From Desulfocapsa sp. (GTDB lineage: Bacteria; Desulfobacterota; Desulfobulbia; Desulfobulbales; Desulfocapsaceae), in contig VMSP01000121.1 in NCBI GenBank assembly GCA_013792135.1, forward strand, positions 1-64,000: 64,000 bases of DNA, given 5' to 3'. Both the position numbers and the translations under genes were made by a program. Shown here in pieces: positions 60,271 through 64,000 of the stretch (its first letter is position 1; the number at the start of each line of letters is the position of its first letter). Below the pieces are notes generated by a model. That model ran no database searches. It saw nothing but the letters and a program-made list of their open reading frames with translations, and had not been told where the DNA came from.

Positions 60271-61760
60271 ATCTGCACCTCAGCAGTAATGACTGTCCCG
60301 ACCCCAGGTCGTGAGGCAACGATCAGTTTGCCGCCAAACGATTCAATCCTCTCCCGCATGGAAAGCAGGCCCCATGTTGGTGATTCAGGTAATACATTCT
60401 CGCCCATGTTCTGAAAACCGCAGCCATTATCCTCTATTGCCAGAGATAACTGATTGTCATTCATGGAACAACAAATCTCCACTTTGCTTGCATGGCCATG
60501 TTTGATTACATTGTTCAATGCCTCCTGAGTGATGCGAAAAAGTGCTATTTCAAGGTTTACCTGCAGGCGCGGAATCCTGGCATGAACAATGACCGCTACC
60601 CCTGTTCGTTTGCTAAAAACAGAACCGTACCAGCGCAAGGCTGCACGCAGGCCATAGTCGTCAAGTACCGGCGGCCTGAGATCCGTCATAATGTCCCGTA
60701 CCTGTTCGGTCATTGCTGCAATCAACTCAAGGGAGTCATCGATGCGCTTGCGTTGCTCCGGCAGGACACTCTGCTCTATGATATGAAGATTAATTCCTAA
60801 AGCGGTTAGCTGCTGACCGATTTGATCATGCAGTTCCCTGGCAATACGGCGGCGCTCATTTTCTTCCGTCTCGATCAAACGTGAAGCCAGTTGCTGCAAC
60901 TGTTGATGGTGCTGTGCTAATTTTTCCGCATTTTTTTTCCTCTCGGTAATATCAGTGATTACCTCAACTGCCCCTATTATATTACCATTCATATTTCGAA
61001 CAGGAGTGCTTACAATCTCAATAATTTTATCATCCATCCTTCTTTCGTAGGAATGCTTGCTACCATCTCGCAATGTTAATACAACCTGACAGTCATCACA
61101 TATCCTTTCTTTCCCGTGTCGAGTCTCATCCCTAGAATATTGGCCCCAACAATCGTAGCAATAATTTCCACGGGCCTTCTTTAATTCGAATCCAAACAGA
61201 AACTCCATGGCTGCATTCGCCCGTATCACTCGCAGTTCCTTGTCAACAAAACAGATGGCGAAGGGAGCGCTGGAAAATATCTGGTAAAGTTCCTGCTCTC
61301 GTAGCTGAAGTTCTGCTGTCCTCTGGATGACCTCTTCTTCCAAATAGAGCTGGTAACGTCTGTTTTCCTTGATCAGACGGGCCTTTTCCAGGGCCTGTTT
61401 CACAGCAAATTCAAGAACAACCAGATCTTCAAAGGGCTTAATCAGGTAATCCCAAGCCCCAAGTTTCAGGGTTTCTATGACAACATCCATGGTTCCTGTG
61501 CCTGAAACCACAATGGCTGGGATGATGGAGATGTCGTTTTTGATGGCCGCCAAGAGCTCAAGACCACTCATCTCGGGCATCTGCAGGTCAATGATCAAGA
61601 GATCAGGAGTCTTTTGGTTAAAGAGTTCAAGCCCTTCTTTACCATTTGCGGCCTGCAATACATGGAAACCACTATTCGTCAGAAAAACGGCCATAATCAT
61701 CCGTGAAATTTGATCATCTTCAACGATTAGAATGGTTGTTTCAGGGATAGATATTGTCAT
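60267..61760 (-). CDS. REC-PAS-HisKA_3 (NarX-type) histidine kinase
   Basis: ILIVEDDQISRMIM…LLIIDLQMPEMSGLELL; PAS EIVSTPVRNMNGNIIGAVEVITDITERK; ENERRRIARELHDQIGQQLTALGI; stop overlaps response-regulator start. Confidence 0.94.
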   Translation of the reverse strand: MTISIPETTILIVEDDQISRMIMAVFLTNSGFHVLQAANGKEGLELFNQKTPDLLIIDLQMPEMSGLELLAAIKNDISIIPAIVVSGTGTMDVVIETLKLGAWDYLIKPFEDLVVLEFAVKQALEKARLIKENRRYQLYLEEEVIQRTAELQLREQELYQIFSSAPFAICFVDKELRVIRANAAMEFLFGFELKKARGNYCYDCWGQYSRDETRHGKERICDDCQVVLTLRDGSKHSYERRMDDKIIEIVSTPVRNMNGNIIGAVEVITDITERKKNAEKLAQHHQQLQQLASRLIETEENERRRIARELHDQIGQQLTALGINLHIIEQSVLPEQRKRIDDSLELIAAMTEQVRDIMTDLRPPVLDDYGLRAALRWYGSVFSKRTGVAVIVHARIPRLQVNLEIALFRITQEALNNVIKHGHASKVEICCSMNDNQLSLAIEDNGCGFQNMGENVLPESPTWGLLSMRERIESFGGKLIVASRPGVGTVITAEVQI

Positions 61761-61994
61761 GAGATTTTGTCTTATTGTTTCATTTTTTTATCGGCAATGT
61801 CTGGTTAAATAATTGCCTCCGAGTCAGATATTGTGTCATCGCCTGGTAAATCCTCACAGGCGCTTTTATAAAAAAAGGAATGTATACTTCTCCCTTTGAC
61901 AAAAGGAAATTGAAACATTGTTAGTGCCGATGGTATAAAAAGAAAGGAGAAAGGAGCCACATACAAGAGGAGAAAAAGGCGGGAAAAGAACAGC

Positions 61995-62046
61995 AAAAAA
62001 AAAAATCGTTAAATTTACCTGAAAACATTCAGGTAAATTTAACGAT
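61995..62046 (-). terminator. Rho-independent terminator of cspA-like gene
   Basis: 19-bp perfect stem ATCGTTAAATTTACCTGAA/TTCAGGTAAATTTAACGAT (62005-62046), 4-nt loop, followed on the minus strand by T11. Confidence 0.92.
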
Positions 62047-62061
62047 CAAAGTTGAGCATAA

Positions 62062-62262
62062 TCAAATTTTACGGACGTTGGCAGCAGCAGGTCCTTTAGG
62101 GCCTTCTGTAATTTCAAACTGAACCCTGTCGCCTTCGTTCAAGGTCTTGAAGCCTTCAGAGGCAATTGCAGAGTAGTGTACGAAAACATCCTTGCCACCA
62201 TCTTGCTCGATAAAACCAAAACCCTTGGACTCATTAAACCACTTTACTGTGCCTTCTAACAT
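62062..62262 (-). CDS. Cold-shock protein (CspA family)
   Basis: [63 protein letters not shown]. Confidence 0.97.
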   Translation of the reverse strand: MLEGTVKWFNESKGFGFIEQDGGKDVFVHYSAIASEGFKTLNEGDRVQFEITEGPKGPAAANVRKI

Positions 62263-62548
62263 GATACCCTTTCACTCCTAATAGTGTAATCAAACTACTT
62301 TTGTGCTGTGCAGCAATTAAAACCCACAAAAAGCAAGATCCATATAATACAATAACTTTTATATGGTCACACCTGTGCTAAGTAAAAATACCACACAATT
62401 AATACGTCTATTTTTCTTATAGCAAATTGCATTATGAAAAACCAGAAAAAAAATAAAAATATTTCATTTATCACAACATGTTAATAATATAGTCTTTTTA
62501 TGAAAAAAATCCTTCATATTCAGTCTAATAAATAAAATAAATCCCAGA

Positions 62549-64000
62549 CTATGACAATTCCAGCAATGATGGGTCATAGTCTGGTGGAGCCTCAAATCCC
62601 AACAAGTTGCAGATTGTCGCGGCGACATGAGACAATCCCGGTTGTTCAAGAGGACTGAGATGAAAATGGTTTCGTTGATTATAATCCTTGATGATCAACG
62701 GCACCGGATTTCTGGTATGGGCCACCATGGCTGTACGCTTGCCATTTTTTTCCGTCCACATGCAATCCGCATTTCCATGGTCAGCAGTGATCAGGGCAAT
62801 GCCGCCAACCTTCTCGAGGGCGACAAGGACCCTTGACAGACACAGATCCACGGTTTCTACAGCGATCCGCACCGAAATCTCCACCCCGGTATGGCCGACC
62901 ATATCACCATTGGCCAGGTTGAGACGGATAAATTTATAGCTGTTGCTGGCAATGGCTGCAACCACCCAGTCGGTGATTTCCGCCGCCTTCATCCAGGGCC
63001 GCAGATCAAAGGTCACCCTGTCGGATGGCACCTCCACATAGGTTTCCAGGGTTTTATCAATGTATCCTGATTTATTGCCATTCCAGAAATAGGTCACATG
63101 GCCGAACTTCTGGGTCTCGGAGATGGCATAGGACCTGATCCCTGCCGCACAGAGATATTCCCCAAGCGGCCGGTCAAAGGTCGGCGGTTCCACCAGATAG
63201 TGGGCGGGTATGTGGGCGTCGCCATCATACTGCATGATCCCGGCGTAAAAAAGATCAGGAACCCGCTTACGGTCAAACTCAGTCAGATAGAGTTCATCAA
63301 AGGCACGCGAGATCTCGATGGCCCGGTCTCCCCTGAAATTAAAAAGTATAACCGCGTCCCCGTCTTCCATGATTCCCACCGGCCTTGCATCCTCATCAAC
63401 CACGACAAAGCTCTCCATGTACTGATCGGTCATGGCGGGATCTTCGTCATAATAGCACTGAATGGCAACACAGGCAGAAGGAAAAGGCCTGCCCTCCCCC
63501 AGCACATGGGCCTTCCAGCCCCGCTCAACCACCGACCAGTCGGCGTTATAGCGATCCATGGTCGTAACCATCCTGCCGCCACCGGAGGCAACCTGAAAGT
63601 CCCGGCCATCCACCGACAGACCCCGCAGTCTCTGCTCCAGGGGCGCAAAGTAATCCAGCGCACTTCTGGGCCCCACATCACGGCCATCAATGAGACCATG
63701 GACTCTGACCCGCTGGACACCATCCCGGACACATTGATCCAGCAGGGCATAGAGATGGTTCACATGACTGTGCACATTGCCGTCCGAGATCAGGCCAATC
63801 AGATGCAGGGTGCCTCCTGTTACCATCCGTCCGAGAATTTCCTGCCAGGCCTTGCTGGCAAAAGCCGCGCCGCTCGTCAAAGCCGCACTCACCAACTTTG
63901 CCCCTTGGGCAAAGACCCGCCCCGCCCCCAGGGCATTATGTCCTACCTCGGAGTTGCCCATATCTCCATCGGATGGCAAGCCCACCGCGGCACCATGTGC
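62549..64000 (-). CDS. gpmI: 2,3-bisphosphoglycerate-independent phosphoglycerate mutase, 5' end outside the window
   Basis: Open to the right edge (AHGAAVGLPSDGDMGNSEVGHNALGAGR); GLIDGRDVGPRSALDYF; LITADHGNADCMW. Confidence 0.94.
   Translation of the reverse strand, partial: AHGAAVGLPSDGDMGNSEVGHNALGAGRVFAQGAKLVSAALTSGAAFASKAWQEILGRMVTGGTLHLIGLISDGNVHSHVNHLYALLDQCVRDGVQRVRVHGLIDGRDVGPRSALDYFAPLEQRLRGLSVDGRDFQVASGGGRMVTTMDRYNADWSVVERGWKAHVLGEGRPFPSACVAIQCYYDEDPAMTDQYMESFVVVDEDARPVGIMEDGDAVILFNFRGDRAIEISRAFDELYLTEFDRKRVPDLFYAGIMQYDGDAHIPAHYLVEPPTFDRPLGEYLCAAGIRSYAISETQKFGHVTYFWNGNKSGYIDKTLETYVEVPSDRVTFDLRPWMKAAEITDWVVAAIASNSYKFIRLNLANGDMVGHTGVEISVRIAVETVDLCLSRVLVALEKVGGIALITADHGNADCMWTEKNGKRTAMVAHTRNPVPLIIKDYNQRNHFHLSPLEQPGLSHVAATICNLLGFEAPPDYDPSLLELS

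Noticed and set aside
1-64000. tRNA, rRNA, CRISPR, prophage or defence-island signatures
   Set aside because: Reading both strands gave no cloverleaf, rRNA, repeat-spacer array, integrase, phage structural or known defence genes.

Overview
The window is a bacterial chromosomal segment. Gene content and protein style suggest a Desulfobacterota (Desulfobulbales-like) host, which is an inference. Most of it is housekeeping: sugar-nucleotide epimerase, class II aldolase, tatC, L,D-transpeptidase, dus, KamA-family radical SAM, HDOD-GGDEF, priA, galU, hrpA, YvcK-like, mdh, DedA/PAP2/LssY fusion, kdsB, rsmJ, rlmH, yqgE, glgB, HDAC-like, GNAT, chemotaxis and two-component genes, cspA, gpmI. The more accessory-looking parts are: (i) 19.9-26.3 kb, where three direct copies of a ~52-bp intergenic repeat bracket a lytic transglycosylase and a chrB-MFS-chrA-rhodanese chromate cluster with a readable promoter/operator; (ii) 29.07-29.8 kb, a decayed response-regulator gene beside a hairpin-rich IS200-like remnant; (iii) 42.7-49.0 kb, two large secreted beta-propeller proteins that share an unusual C-terminal tail (FPWPMFLPAI.KG) and a related downstream intergenic segment, a possible undescribed sorting signal or cassette; (iv) 54.9-61.8 kb, an MCP with five tandem Cys-rich PAS repeats beside a triple-CheW protein and a NarL-type two-component pair, with no cheA in view. 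tatC is split by a -1 frameshift in a T9 tract. No CRISPR array, rRNA or tRNA was recognised. All family calls are from reading motifs; no search was run.
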